Below, piece after piece: positions 43,649 through 52,579 of a stretch of 64,000 nucleotides of DNA. Numbering within the stretch: the stretch's first letter is position 1; each line of letters begins with the position of its first letter. A model generated the notes under the pieces. The model ran no database searches. It saw only the letters and a list, made by a program, of their open reading frames with translations, and was not told the DNA's origin. The DNA comes from Pseudomonas chlororaphis (GTDB taxonomy: Bacteria; Pseudomonadota; Gammaproteobacteria; Pseudomonadales; Pseudomonadaceae), in the NCBI RefSeq assembly GCF_000783395.1, contig NZ_JSFK01000015.1:1-64000 (forward strand). Direction: 5' to 3'. The translations under genes were made by a program, and so were the position numbers.

Positions 43649-44083
43649 ATGCCGTTAACCGATCAACACCGCTTTGGCATGCAACTGGCCCAGATGTCCC
43701 GTGGCTGGCGTGCCGAACTGGACCGCCGGCTGGCCGGGCTGGGTCTGTCCCAGGCGCGCTGGCTGGTGCTGCTGCATCTGGCGCGTTTCGAAGAAGCGCC
43801 GACCCAACGGGAGCTGGCGCAGAGCGTTGGCGTCGAGGGCCCGACCCTCGCACGCTTGCTCGATAGTCTGGAAAGCCAGGGCCTGGTGCAACGCCAGTCC
43901 GTGATGGAAGACCGCCGGGCGAAAAAGATCGTCCTCTGCGCGCCGGCGTTGCCGCTGATCGAACAAATCGAAACCATTGCCACACAACTGCGTCACGAGT
44001 TGTTCGAAGGCGTCGACGAGGCGGATTTGAAGGTGTGCATGCGGGTTCACGGGCACATTCTGGGCAACCTGGAAAAATCTTGA
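43649..44083 (+). CDS. MarR family transcriptional regulator
   Basis: The 144-residue protein has the MarR winged helix: LGLSQARWLVLLHLARFEEAPTQRELAQSVGVEGPTLARLLDSLESQGLVQRQ, then the wing VMEDRRAKKIVLCA with the usual D-R-R. Dimerisation helices flank it. It probably binds the palindromes in its own promoter. By gene order it matches the MarR gene (PA3341, from memory) ahead of the FimV-like gene and plpD; the ligand is unknown. Confidence 0.87.
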   Translation: MPLTDQHRFGMQLAQMSRGWRAELDRRLAGLGLSQARWLVLLHLARFEEAPTQRELAQSVGVEGPTLARLLDSLESQGLVQRQSVMEDRRAKKIVLCAPALPLIEQIETIATQLRHELFEGVDEADLKVCMRVHGHILGNLEKS

Positions 44084-44210
44084 GGCACATCCACGTGCCG
44101 TATCTTTGAGAGATCGCGCTGAGCCGACTATAAGAACTACTGGGCAATATCGTGTTCGTACCGGATGTGCGAACGCATAGAAGTCGGTTTTGCTTATTTA
44201 AGGGATGCTC

Positions 44211-45980
44211 ATGCTCGCAAGTCGGCACGTGGTACTGCGCGGTGGCGCCAAATGGTTGCTGGTCGCCGGTGTTTTCAGCTATTCGGCCTGGTCGATGGCT
44301 TTGGGGCTGGGAGAGATCACCGTTCATTCAGGCCTCAATCAGCCGCTCAAGGCTGACATCGCGTTGGTCGATGTCGGCGGGCTGACGCAAAGCGATCTGT
44401 CGGTGCGCCTGGCCACGGCGGATGAGTTCGCCGAGGCCGGGGTCGAGCGGGTGTTCTTCCTCAACGACCTCAAGTTCATCCCGATCTTGCATGGCAACCG
44501 CCAGATGATCCGGGTGACGTCCAGCAAACCGGTCAACGAACCCTTTTTGAATTTCCTCGTACAGCTCAATCAGCCCAACGGTCGTTTGCTGCGTGAGTAC
44601 ACGGTGTTGATCGATCCACCGGGTTCGCCGGGTATCGTGCCGGCCACCGATGAACCGGATCCGCGCGCGCAATCCTCCGCGTTTCCCAGCGTCGAACCTG
44701 CCGTGGCTGCGCCGCAGGCAACTCAGGTCAAGCGCGATACGCTGCCAACGCCTGCACCCCCACCTGCCAATGATGCGTTGGCCGAGCAATTGGCCGCCAG
44801 TGTGCTGTTAAGCCAGCAACTGCAGAAGACCGTCGACGAACTCAATGCGAAACTGCAGACACAGGATGTGCAGATTGCCGATGGCAAGAAGCAGATCACT
44901 GACCTGCAAACGCGCCTGGTCGAACTTCAGCAAGCGCCGCCACCGACCGTGGCGACACCGGCACCTGCTCTGGCACCGGTTGTGCCGCCGGTTGAATCCA
45001 GCGATGACGCTTTGAACTGGCCATTGCTTGGTGGTTTGTTGCTGTTGCTGGGGGCTCTGGCCGGGTTGTTCGTCCACCGTCGCCGGCACCAACAGATACC
45101 CACCGACGAGCCGTTGCCGCAGTTGCCGCTGGATAATGAGCCGGACGTAGCTGAAGCCGTAAACGCAGAACCCGTTAGATCTCATGCTTCAGAACAACAC
45201 CGAGAAGAACCGGCGGCAGGCGATGTGCTGGAGGCGGTGGGGATCTATCTGGCCTATGGTCGACTGGGCGAAGCCGCCGGATTGTTGCGCGATGCCTTGT
45301 ACAAAGAGCCGGAGCGCAGCGATATCGGATTGCAGTTGCTTGAAGTCCTGGGCCGCCAAGGCGACAGCGCAGCGTATGAACAACAGGAAAGTCATTTGCG
45401 TGAGCTGGGCGTGGATGCCCAGACGTTGCAGGATGTTCGCGCCCGACATCCTAAGCTTGTGGGCGCCGCGCCATTGGCCACGCTACCGCCGGTTATTGCG
45501 GCGGCCCCGATCGTTGCTGCGCCACCGGCGCCGGAAGATGATTTCGAATTGAACCTGGGCGAGCTGTCGATGGATTCCAGTTGGGATCTGGAGGACAGTC
45601 GCCCGGCCACGTCTGAGCCGCCGGCGGACACCTCGGCGCTGGGGGCCGGCCTGAAAATACTGCCTCAGGATTTTGAATTGCCAGAGGCGGCCAGTGAGGA
45701 CACCGAACTCGAGTGGATCCGTGAACCGGACGCCGAGCCGCTGGATGAAGATTTTCTCAATGAGTTTACTGAACCCGAACCGTCACTGGCGCTGCAACCG
45801 CTGGATTTGCAGGCACCAGAGCCAGTACACGACGACAATTCCGGAAAGCTCGAACAGGCTCAGACGTGCATTGACGACGGTGACATCGACAGCGCGATTG
45901 CGTTGCTCAATGAATTGCTCAAAGAGGGCGATGAACCTTTGAAGCAAACGGCGCGGACGTTGCTGGCGGGGATTCGCTGA
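44211..45980 (+). CDS. FimV/HubP-domain inner-membrane protein
   Basis: The 589-residue protein has a signal sequence, the FimV N-terminal domain (LGLGEITVHSGLNQPLKADIAL ... LNQPNGRLLREYTVLIDPP, to residue ~145) and a coiled coil (~185-230). One membrane helix follows (LNWPLLGGLLLLLGALAGLFVHRRR, ~265-290), then a cytoplasmic acidic region and the C-terminal FimV helix-bundle (QAQTCIDDGDIDSAIALLNELLKEGD). FimV proteins organise the cell pole for type IV pili; this shorter paralogue has no LysM motif that I can see. The ATG at 44211 is chosen because AAGGGA is properly spaced from it and too close to 44205. From memory it matches PA3340. Confidence 0.85.
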   Translation: MLASRHVVLRGGAKWLLVAGVFSYSAWSMALGLGEITVHSGLNQPLKADIALVDVGGLTQSDLSVRLATADEFAEAGVERVFFLNDLKFIPILHGNRQMIRVTSSKPVNEPFLNFLVQLNQPNGRLLREYTVLIDPPGSPGIVPATDEPDPRAQSSAFPSVEPAVAAPQATQVKRDTLPTPAPPPANDALAEQLAASVLLSQQLQKTVDELNAKLQTQDVQIADGKKQITDLQTRLVELQQAPPPTVATPAPALAPVVPPVESSDDALNWPLLGGLLLLLGALAGLFVHRRRHQQIPTDEPLPQLPLDNEPDVAEAVNAEPVRSHASEQHREEPAAGDVLEAVGIYLAYGRLGEAAGLLRDALYKEPERSDIGLQLLEVLGRQGDSAAYEQQESHLRELGVDAQTLQDVRARHPKLVGAAPLATLPPVIAAAPIVAAPPAPEDDFELNLGELSMDSSWDLEDSRPATSEPPADTSALGAGLKILPQDFELPEAASEDTELEWIREPDAEPLDEDFLNEFTEPEPSLALQPLDLQAPEPVHDDNSGKLEQAQTCIDDGDIDSAIALLNELLKEGDEPLKQTARTLLAGIR

Positions 45981-46014
45981 TCCCCGATTGATTTGCGGTG
46001 GCGCTAATATCGCT

Positions 46015-46078
46015 TCGCGAGCAGGCTCACTCCTATATTGGAATGCGTTCCCCCGGGGGAGCGAGCCTGCTCGCGAAG
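46015..46078. repeat. REP-type inverted repeat, degenerate copy
   Basis: TTCGCGAGCAGGCTCACTCC (46015-46034) and GGAGCGAGCCTGCTCGCGAA (46059-46078) pair with one mismatch. It separates the convergent FimV-like and plpD genes. Confidence 0.85.
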
Positions 46079-46099
46079 GCGGATTGTCAGGCGACCTGA

Positions 46100-48289
46100 T
46101 CAGAAGGTCTGCCCAAGATTCAGATACACCGCCTGCTCATTCGCATCATTCAAGCCATAACTGAAATTCAACGGCCCCAGCGGCGTGTCAAAACCGATAA
46201 ACACGCTCGCGGCGTTGATGTAGCCACTGTCGAACTCATTGTCGTTGTTCCACGCCCGTCCACGCTCCAGCGAGGCGCCGGCATACAGCGGGAAATCCAG
46301 CGGCAGATATGAACGCGGCGTCAACCGGCGGTAGTACACCGCGCGCATCAGGCTGATATTCTGTCCGGAAATCGCGTCTTCACGGAAACCCGAGAGTTGC
46401 CGCGCACCGCCGAGCAGGAAACTCGATGTCACCACGTTGGCGTCGTTCAGCGTGCGCCCGTAGCGCCCGCCGAGAATCAGCGTATCCGGGCCACGGCTCA
46501 TGGCTTTGTCGATTTTCAGGTCCCACTGTCGATAACGCGTGTCCGACCCCAGCCCCGGTTCGAACTGCATCAGCGTCAGGCTGACGTCCTTGCCTTCGTG
46601 AGGGAAGTACACATTGTCCAGCGAGTCGTACGAATACTTCAGCGCGTAGAAACCTTCGTTGAAGTTCTCACTCGGCAGATCCTGATCGCCAATGCGCACA
46701 TCGGCCTTGCCCCACGCCTCGCCGACACCGAAACGCACTTCGCCGTTGTTGCCGATCTGCCGGCCGAAGTTGAGGCCGAAGCCGTAGCGCTCGACGCGGT
46801 ACTGCGCGATCGGATCGTTGTCGAGCACCGCTTCAACGTTCTGCGCCTCGAACGAGGCGTACGGTGCGACGAAGTAACGCGAGCCGACGTCCAGCGGTTG
46901 ATAGAACTCGGTGTACAGCTCTTGTTTATCGCCAATCTGCGCACGGGTCAGCCATTCCGCGCCTAGGCGGTTGATGCCGTTGATGCGGTAGCTGGCGCCG
47001 AGGTTGAAGGCGCTGTCGCCGCGCATGTCGTCCGACAGGTTGAGGCCGACCCGCAAGTAATCGGTGCCGCTGCGCTTGCCCCGAGCGCTGATCACCAGGG
47101 TGTGATCCTCGCCCTTGTGCACCACGCGGTATTGCACCTGCTCGAAGTAATCGAGGCCATACAAGGTGCCCATGTCCGAATGCAAACGCCCCAGATCCAG
47201 CGGCTCGCCGATGTGCTGGCGGATGTAATAGCGAATGACATCGTCGTCGACCTTCGAGTCGTTCTCGACGCGGATCGCGGTGATGATCGGCGTACGCTGC
47301 CCCGGTGAGCGCGCGGCGTCCAGTTCGGCATCCGGAGACACGTCGGGTTTGAGCTGAGCGAGGCGCGCGTCGAGGATTCGGGTCGCCCGGTAACCGGCGT
47401 CGATCATGTCCTGGGCTTTACCGAAATCAGTGACGCCGAATGCCGCCAGTGCCGGCTGGATCAGCACATCGGAGGGTTTCAGCGCAGCCAGTTGTTCTTC
47501 GGAGTTGCTGCGCGTCATCAGGGTGATCGACTGGTTCAGCACGTCGACCACGGTGGTCAGTTGTTTGCGATTGCGCAGCGGTGTGCCGATATCGACGACG
47601 ATGGCCACGTCGACGCCCATTTCCCGCGCCACATCGAGAGGAATGTTGTCGGTCATGCCGCCGTCCACCAATAGCCGACCATCGAGTTCGACCGGCGCGA
47701 ACACCGCCGGAATCGACATGCTGGCGCGAATCACCTGAGGCAAATGACCTTTGCGGAACACCACTTTTTCGCCATTGGAAATATCAGTGGCGACGGCGCG
47801 GAACGGGATCGGCAGTTTGTCGAAATCCCGGGTGTCGCTGGTATGCGCCAACAGGCTTTCCAGCAGTAGGGCGAGGTTCTGGCCCTGAATCACGCCCAGT
47901 GGCAGGCCGAGACTGCCATCGTCGCGAAAGCTCAGTTTCTGTTTCACCAGGAAGTCGCGGTCATCCTGCTTGCGCCGAAACGGCACGTCTTCACGCGGCG
48001 GAGCGTCGGACAGCGCGGCTTGCCAGTCGATGCTCAGCGCGAGTTTTTCCAGCTCATCGATCTTGTAACCCGAGGCGTAAAGACCACCGACCACCGCGCC
48101 CATGCTGGTGCCGGCGATCGCATCGATCTTGATGCCTTGTTCTTCCAGCGCCTTGAGTACGCCGATATGCGCCAGCCCGCGCGCGGCACCGCCGGACAGC
48201 ACCAGGCCGACTTTCGGTCGTGACGCCTCACTGGCATGGACAAGCAGAGGAAGGAAACCAAGCAGCAGGCAGAACAGCAGACGGCGCAT
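46100..48289 (-). CDS. plpD: Type Vd autotransporter patatin-like lipase PlpD
   Basis: The 729-residue protein has a signal peptide, a patatin domain with oxyanion loop GGAARGLAH, nucleophile GTSMG (Ser62) and catalytic DGG (Asp209), a POTRA domain (~335-410) and a 16-strand barrel ending in the classical terminal Phe (NLGQTF). This is the type Vd layout. PlpD of P. aeruginosa is a phospholipase A1 secreted through its own barrel and released. It acts at the cell surface and on host-type membranes. It is convergent with the FimV-like gene, as in P. aeruginosa. Confidence 0.94.
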   Translation of the reverse strand: MRRLLFCLLLGFLPLLVHASEASRPKVGLVLSGGAARGLAHIGVLKALEEQGIKIDAIAGTSMGAVVGGLYASGYKIDELEKLALSIDWQAALSDAPPREDVPFRRKQDDRDFLVKQKLSFRDDGSLGLPLGVIQGQNLALLLESLLAHTSDTRDFDKLPIPFRAVATDISNGEKVVFRKGHLPQVIRASMSIPAVFAPVELDGRLLVDGGMTDNIPLDVAREMGVDVAIVVDIGTPLRNRKQLTTVVDVLNQSITLMTRSNSEEQLAALKPSDVLIQPALAAFGVTDFGKAQDMIDAGYRATRILDARLAQLKPDVSPDAELDAARSPGQRTPIITAIRVENDSKVDDDVIRYYIRQHIGEPLDLGRLHSDMGTLYGLDYFEQVQYRVVHKGEDHTLVISARGKRSGTDYLRVGLNLSDDMRGDSAFNLGASYRINGINRLGAEWLTRAQIGDKQELYTEFYQPLDVGSRYFVAPYASFEAQNVEAVLDNDPIAQYRVERYGFGLNFGRQIGNNGEVRFGVGEAWGKADVRIGDQDLPSENFNEGFYALKYSYDSLDNVYFPHEGKDVSLTLMQFEPGLGSDTRYRQWDLKIDKAMSRGPDTLILGGRYGRTLNDANVVTSSFLLGGARQLSGFREDAISGQNISLMRAVYYRRLTPRSYLPLDFPLYAGASLERGRAWNNDNEFDSGYINAASVFIGFDTPLGPLNFSYGLNDANEQAVYLNLGQTF

Positions 48290-48360
48290 TGTGAGTCTCG
48301 GGGCAAGCGTTAAAGCCGGCTATTATAGCGGCGCCCTCTGTCTCAGGAGTTTCAGCGAAC

Positions 48361-48648
48361 ATGACTGTCGCAAAAGCAGAAGTTGTCATCACCTATTGCA
48401 CCCAATGCCAATGGCTGCTGCGCGCCGCGTGGCTGGCGCAGGAGTTGCTCAGTACCTTCGGCGATGACCTCGGCAAAGTCTCGTTGGTGCCGGGCACCGG
48501 CGGGGTATTTCACATCACCTGCGCCGGCGTGCAGATCTGGGAACGCAAGGCCGACGGTGGTTTTCCCGAGGCCAAGGTTTTGAAACAGCGGGTTCGCGAT
48601 CAGATTGATCCTGAGCGCGACCTCGGCCACAACGACCGCACTCAGTGA
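48361..48648 (+). CDS. SelT/SelW/SelH family (Rdx) thioredoxin-fold protein
   Basis: The 95-residue protein has CTQC at residues 13-16 after a first strand (EVVITY) and the family end GVFHITCAGVQIWERKADGGFPE. The Rdx family resembles selenoprotein W with Cys in place of Sec. It is presumed a cytoplasmic redox protein; the partner is unknown. AGGAG lies eleven bases before the ATG. The 3' end overlaps the convergent EamA gene by 7 bp. It is divergent from plpD by 71 bp. Confidence 0.9.
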   Translation: MTVAKAEVVITYCTQCQWLLRAAWLAQELLSTFGDDLGKVSLVPGTGGVFHITCAGVQIWERKADGGFPEAKVLKQRVRDQIDPERDLGHNDRTQ

Positions 48649-49535
48649 GACGCGGCCTCGGCGGCGACGGTTTTCTTGTCGGCATGGCCGGACATCCGCG
48701 CTGACACGACGATGGCAACAATGATCAACGCGCCGCCGATCAACATCTTCGGCGTCGGGTTTTCATTGAACAGCAGCCAGGCAACGGTGATGCCGTAAAC
48801 CGGCTCCATGGCAAACAACACCGCTGCCGTGCGCGCCTTGATCACCGCCAGACTGGCCACGAACAGACTGTGCGCGACGCCGGTACAGAAGATCCCGAGC
48901 AGGGCAATCCACAGCCAGTCGAGTGCGCGCACTTCGCTCAGTTGCGGTGCTGCAACGGGTAGTAGACACAGCGCAACCACGACGTTTTGGCACAGCGCCG
49001 CTTGCACCGCCGGAATCCGCCCGGAGCTGGCGCGGTTGGTCAGCGACAGCAGCGAGAACAGCAGGCCCGACAGCACCGACCAAAGCAAACCGATGGTCGC
49101 ACCGCTGCCCAAGTCGAAGGCCGGGGTCACCAGAATCAGGCCGATGCTGACCAACACCACCAGCACAATTTCATTGGCACGGATGCGTTCGCGGAATATC
49201 AGCCCTTCGAGAATCACCGTGAAGGCCGGGAAACTGGCAAAGCCCAATGTTGCGATGGCGACACCGGCGATCTTCACAGACAGGAAGAAACTCACCCAGT
49301 GCCCGGCCAGCAACACGCCGCTGAGGGCCAGACGCCGCCAGTCCACGGCCTGCAGTTTCTGCCAGCCGCTCTGGCTGGCGAAACGGGCGAAGAACGCCAG
49401 GGCAAGCACGGCGAACGCAGCACGACCGAAGACGATCACAGCGGGGGAGGCGGCAGCGAGTTTGCCGAACACACCGGTCAGACCAAACATCAAAGCGCCG
49501 ATATGCAGAGCGCCGAGGGCGGTACGCGGAGTCAT
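48642..49535 (-). CDS. EamA/DMT family exporter
   Basis: The 297-residue inner-membrane protein has ten helices in two EamA repeats, opening LGALHIGALMFGLTGVFGKLAA and with FAMEPVYGITVAWLLFNENPTPKMLIGGALI near the end. The substrate cannot be read. AAGGA before the ATG at 49535 supports that start; the frame is open further upstream into a repeat sequence. The AraC-type gene at 49668 is on the same strand, ahead of it, and may control it. Confidence 0.87.
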   Translation of the reverse strand: MTPRTALGALHIGALMFGLTGVFGKLAAASPAVIVFGRAAFAVLALAFFARFASQSGWQKLQAVDWRRLALSGVLLAGHWVSFFLSVKIAGVAIATLGFASFPAFTVILEGLIFRERIRANEIVLVVLVSIGLILVTPAFDLGSGATIGLLWSVLSGLLFSLLSLTNRASSGRIPAVQAALCQNVVVALCLLPVAAPQLSEVRALDWLWIALLGIFCTGVAHSLFVASLAVIKARTAAVLFAMEPVYGITVAWLLFNENPTPKMLIGGALIIVAIVVSARMSGHADKKTVAAEAASH

Positions 49536-49578
49536 TGCAATCCTTCTATCGCAAACACAATTCAACTGTTGATCGATC

Positions 49579-49631
49579 ACACGCAGCAGCGTGGGAACGA
49601 TCAAAGATCGCAGCCTTCGGCAGCTCCTACA
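49579..49631. repeat. Joined half copies of two repeat families
   Basis: 49579-49602 is a right end of the GTGGGAACGATC family (as at 28416 and 39107), and 49603-49631 directly continues as one arm of the AAGATCGCAGCCTTCGGCAG family (as at 41002-41030). No partner arm is present for either. Confidence 0.8.
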
Positions 49632-49667
49632 TTTAAGCGTGTAGAGGTCAGTAAGTCTGTCGGCAGA

Positions 49668-50432
49668 CTATCGTCTTTTGTCGTAGGAATAGCGCCGAAG
49701 TTGCCCGGGTGATGCGCCGAACTCACGTAGGACTGCAGCCGAGAAGGCACTCTGCGAGCTGTAGCCGACGCGACTGGCAACTTCCCCGATCGGCAGGGCT
49801 GTGTCGCGCAGCAGTTGCACCGCCAGATGCAGGCGCCGACTGCGGATGTAATCCATCGGCGTCTGCCCGCATTCGGCCATGAACCGTGCATGCAGGCGCG
49901 CGCTGGACAACCCGGCCACGCGCGCCAGATCGGCGACTTGCAGCGGATAAGCGGCGTTTTGCTCGATGTGCGCATCCAGCGCGGCGTAGGGCAGGCGACG
50001 CGCGACGAGTTCGTCAGGTTGCGCGTGATTGAGACTGGCCAGCAGCAACACCGCGCCTTGTTGCGCGATCAACGGATCGCTGACCGGACTGTTCGCCAGC
50101 CAGCTGACCAACTGGCTTTGCCCCGCATCGAGTGACAGTCGCGCCGGCAGGTCGAGCAAGCGTTGGCTGGCCTCGGCGTGCTCGCCCAGCGAGTCCTTCA
50201 CCCATTGCCCCTCAGGGATGTCGAGGACCAGGCAGCGGCTGCCGTCAGGACTGCCGCAAGCATGATGGGCACCGGACGGAATCACCACGAAGCTCTGCTG
50301 ACGCACCTGACTGCCACAACCCTCGACCTCGAAATCCAGCGCACCGGACAAGCCGAACACCAATTGCGCGTGCTCGTGGCTGTGCACGATCAAATCGTGG
50401 GTGTACTGACGCAGGGTGAGGATCGGTCGCAT
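49668..50432 (-). CDS. AraC family regulator with cupin domain
   Basis: The 254-residue protein has an N-terminal cupin-like domain (HSHEHAQLVFGLSGALDFEVEG ... SFVVIPSGAHHACG) and a C-terminal double HTH of AraC type (LQVADLARVAGLSSARLHARFMAECGQTPMDYIRSRRL ... PIGEVASRVGYSSQSAFSAAVLREFGASPGQLRR). The start at 50432 has GGAGA at nine bases. The likely target is the exporter gene just downstream on the same strand; the effector is unknown. Confidence 0.88.
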   Translation of the reverse strand: MRPILTLRQYTHDLIVHSHEHAQLVFGLSGALDFEVEGCGSQVRQQSFVVIPSGAHHACGSPDGSRCLVLDIPEGQWVKDSLGEHAEASQRLLDLPARLSLDAGQSQLVSWLANSPVSDPLIAQQGAVLLLASLNHAQPDELVARRLPYAALDAHIEQNAAYPLQVADLARVAGLSSARLHARFMAECGQTPMDYIRSRRLHLAVQLLRDTALPIGEVASRVGYSSQSAFSAAVLREFGASPGQLRRYSYDKRR

Positions 50433-50567
50433 GGCAGGTTGTCTCCGAAGTGATCGCCAGTCTACACCGACGCGCGCCGGATGCGTTGTCACAGGACTGA
50501 CTCACGCTTGTCATGGTCGATTAACCGGGCAGGCGCAGAGTGGCGAAAACATCGCAGAGGGTTGCCC

Positions 50568-51383
50568 ATGACCAGCGCCGAGCTCGCCAGACCCAGTCGC
50601 AAACAACGGGTGCGAACCCTGTGGATCTCCGACGTGCATCTGGGCACGCGCGATTGCCAGGCCGAGCACTTGTCGCAATTTCTCAAGGGCTACCATGCCG
50701 ACAAGATTTATTTGGTCGGCGACATCATTGACGGCTGGAAACTGCGCGGCGGCATGTACTGGCCGCAGGCGCATACCAACGTGATCCGGCGTTTGCTGAC
50801 CATGAGCAAGCGCGGCACCGAGGTGATCTACGTCACCGGCAACCACGACGAATTCCTGCGGCGTTATTCGAAGCTGATACTGGGCAATATCCAGTTGGTC
50901 GACGAGGCGGTGCATGTCACGGCCGATGGTCGGCACCTGCTGGTGATTCACGGCGATCAGTTCGATGTGATCACCCGTTATCACCGCTGGCTGGCCTTCC
51001 TCGGCGACTCCGCCTACGAATTTACCCTGACCCTCAATCGCTGGCTCAACCATTGGCGGGCGCGGTATGGCTACGGTTACTGGTCGTTGTCGGCGTACCT
51101 GAAGCACAAGGTGAAAACTGCGGTGAGTTTCATCAGCGACTTTGAAGAAGCCATTGCCCATGAATGCGTGAAGCGCGAGTTGCATGGCGTGGTGTGCGGG
51201 CACATTCACCATGCCGAGATCCGCAAGGTGGGGGAGGTGGATTACCTCAACTGCGGCGATTGGGTGGAGTCATGCACGGCGCTGATCGAGCATTGGGACG
51301 GCACGATCGAGTTGTATCGGCTGGCGGATGCGCAGGCGCGCGAGGCGGAGCTGAAAGCGGCCAAAGTCGCCGAACTCGCCTGA
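50568..51383 (+). CDS. LpxH-like calcineurin-type phosphoesterase
   Basis: The 271-residue protein has the metal-binding set of UDP-2,3-diacylglucosamine diphosphatase-like enzymes: SDVHLGTRD, GDIIDGW, GNHDEFLRRY, HGDQFD and GHIHHAE. It is longer than LpxH and has WLNHWRARYGYGYWSLSAYLKHKVK in the insert, as in the second, LpxH-like subfamily often annotated UDP-2,3-diacylglucosamine diphosphatase. Its substrate may be a lipid or nucleotide diphosphate. The start at 50568 has AGAGGG at six bases. Confidence 0.85.
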   Translation: MTSAELARPSRKQRVRTLWISDVHLGTRDCQAEHLSQFLKGYHADKIYLVGDIIDGWKLRGGMYWPQAHTNVIRRLLTMSKRGTEVIYVTGNHDEFLRRYSKLILGNIQLVDEAVHVTADGRHLLVIHGDQFDVITRYHRWLAFLGDSAYEFTLTLNRWLNHWRARYGYGYWSLSAYLKHKVKTAVSFISDFEEAIAHECVKRELHGVVCGHIHHAEIRKVGEVDYLNCGDWVESCTALIEHWDGTIELYRLADAQAREAELKAAKVAELA

Positions 51384-51401
51384 TTCTCGGGTGTTTTAGA
51401 G

Positions 51402-51485
51402 GGCCTCATCGCTGGCAAGCCAGCTCCCACATGTTTTATGTGCGCCACAGAACCCTGTGGGAGCTGGCTTGCCAGCGATGAGGCC
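51402..51485. repeat. Perfect inverted repeat between convergent genes
   Basis: Arms of 30 bp (51402-51431 and 51456-51485) are exact inverse copies; the right arm begins TGTGGGAGCTGGCTTGCCAG. The spacer is 24 bp. It is the best-preserved copy of the family seen at 13580. Its place between the stops of the LpxH-like and HD-domain genes fits a bidirectional terminator. Confidence 0.9.
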
Positions 51486-51498
51486 AGAACAAACAACA

Positions 51499-52089
51499 TC
51501 AAACCGTGGTGTGTTCTTCCATCGCGGCCTTGTAAATCGAGTTCTTCGGCTGCGCAAACAACCGTTCCATCATCGGTTCGAAAAAGCTCAACGGCAGCGT
51601 GTCATAGCCCGGATCAAACGCCGCCGCATCATATTTGGCACAGAATTCGGCGGTCGCTTGATACTGGGGATGACCGGCGAACTGCTCGCGCAGATGCCGA
51701 TCCATACCCAGATGATGAAAGAAGTAGTAACCCTGAAATAGCCCATGCTTCTCGACCATCCACAAATTTTCGGCACTGACGAACGGCTTGAGAATTGCCG
51801 CAGCAATGTCCGGATGGTTGTACGAACCCAAGGTGTCGCCAATGTCATGCAGCAAGGCGCAGACCACGTATTCCTCGTCGCGACCATCACGAAACGCGCG
51901 GGTGGCGGTTTGCAGCGAGTGGGTCAGGCGATCCACCGGGAAACCACCGAAATCGCCTTCCAGCAATTTCAGATGCGCCAGAATCCGCGACGGCAATTGC
52001 TTGGCGTAGGCGCTGAAGTCGGCGGCGATGATCGCCCAGTCTTCCTGCGTGCCGTCCTTCATATGGGTGAAGCGGGCATTGGCATTCAT
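51499..52089 (-). CDS. HD-domain phosphohydrolase-like protein
   Basis: The 196-residue protein carries ALLHDIGDTLGSYNHPDIAAAIL, the HD pair of metal-dependent phosphohydrolases, and an upstream RLTHSLQTATRA that supplies the first His. A HH pair (FFHHLGMD) follows. The wider fold resembles inositol-oxygenase-like HD proteins. The substrate is unknown. It lies 14 bp after the DUF962 gene on the same strand, so the two are probably co-transcribed. Confidence 0.82.
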   Translation of the reverse strand: MNANARFTHMKDGTQEDWAIIAADFSAYAKQLPSRILAHLKLLEGDFGGFPVDRLTHSLQTATRAFRDGRDEEYVVCALLHDIGDTLGSYNHPDIAAAILKPFVSAENLWMVEKHGLFQGYYFFHHLGMDRHLREQFAGHPQYQATAEFCAKYDAAAFDPGYDTLPLSFFEPMMERLFAQPKNSIYKAAMEEHTTV

Positions 52090-52103
52090 TGGCTGACCCT
52101 CAT

Positions 52104-52415
52104 TCAGAACGCCACGCGACCCAGAATCATGTCGCGGTACATGACGAAGTCGCCGAACAGGCTGTACAGCGGATGCTGGAAAGTCGCCGGCCGGTTCTTT
52201 TCAAAGAAGAAGTGCCCGATCCAGGCGAAGCTGTAACCGGCCAGCGGCAAGGCCAATAACAGCAGCCAGGCGCCCTTGGCGATGCTCATCGCCAGAATGA
52301 AAATCACCAGCGTGGTGCCGATGAAATGCAGGCGCCGGCAGGTGCTGTTGCTGTGTTCGCTGAGGTAATACGGATAGAACTCAGCGAAGCTGTTGAAATG
52401 CTTGATGTTTTCCAC
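52104..52415 (-). CDS. DUF962/Mpo1-like membrane protein
   Basis: The 103-residue protein has the Mpo1 pattern: SFAEFYPYYLSEHSNSTCRRLHFIGT, two hydrophobic segments, and AWIGHFFFEKNRPATFQHPLYSLFGDF. Yeast Mpo1 is a 2-hydroxy fatty acid dioxygenase using the conserved His residues (HS, RRLHF, GHFFFEKN), which are present. The GTG at 52415 gives the normal family length; an ATG at 52490 would add 25 unrelated residues and has no ribosome site. Substrate in bacteria is not settled. Confidence 0.8.
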   Translation of the reverse strand: MENIKHFNSFAEFYPYYLSEHSNSTCRRLHFIGTTLVIFILAMSIAKGAWLLLLALPLAGYSFAWIGHFFFEKNRPATFQHPLYSLFGDFVMYRDMILGRVAF

Positions 52416-52579
52416 GACCGCGTTCTCTGTGGTTATTGTTCTGGCGACGAGTTGTTCTGCGGGTAGCTTATTTGAGTCTAGAGTGATCATTGGCGTGGGC
52501 CAGTGACAATCGGCGCCACTTTAGTATCCTTCGCAAATCAGGCCGTAACATGCGGCCCCTCATGTAAAAGAAAAACGCC

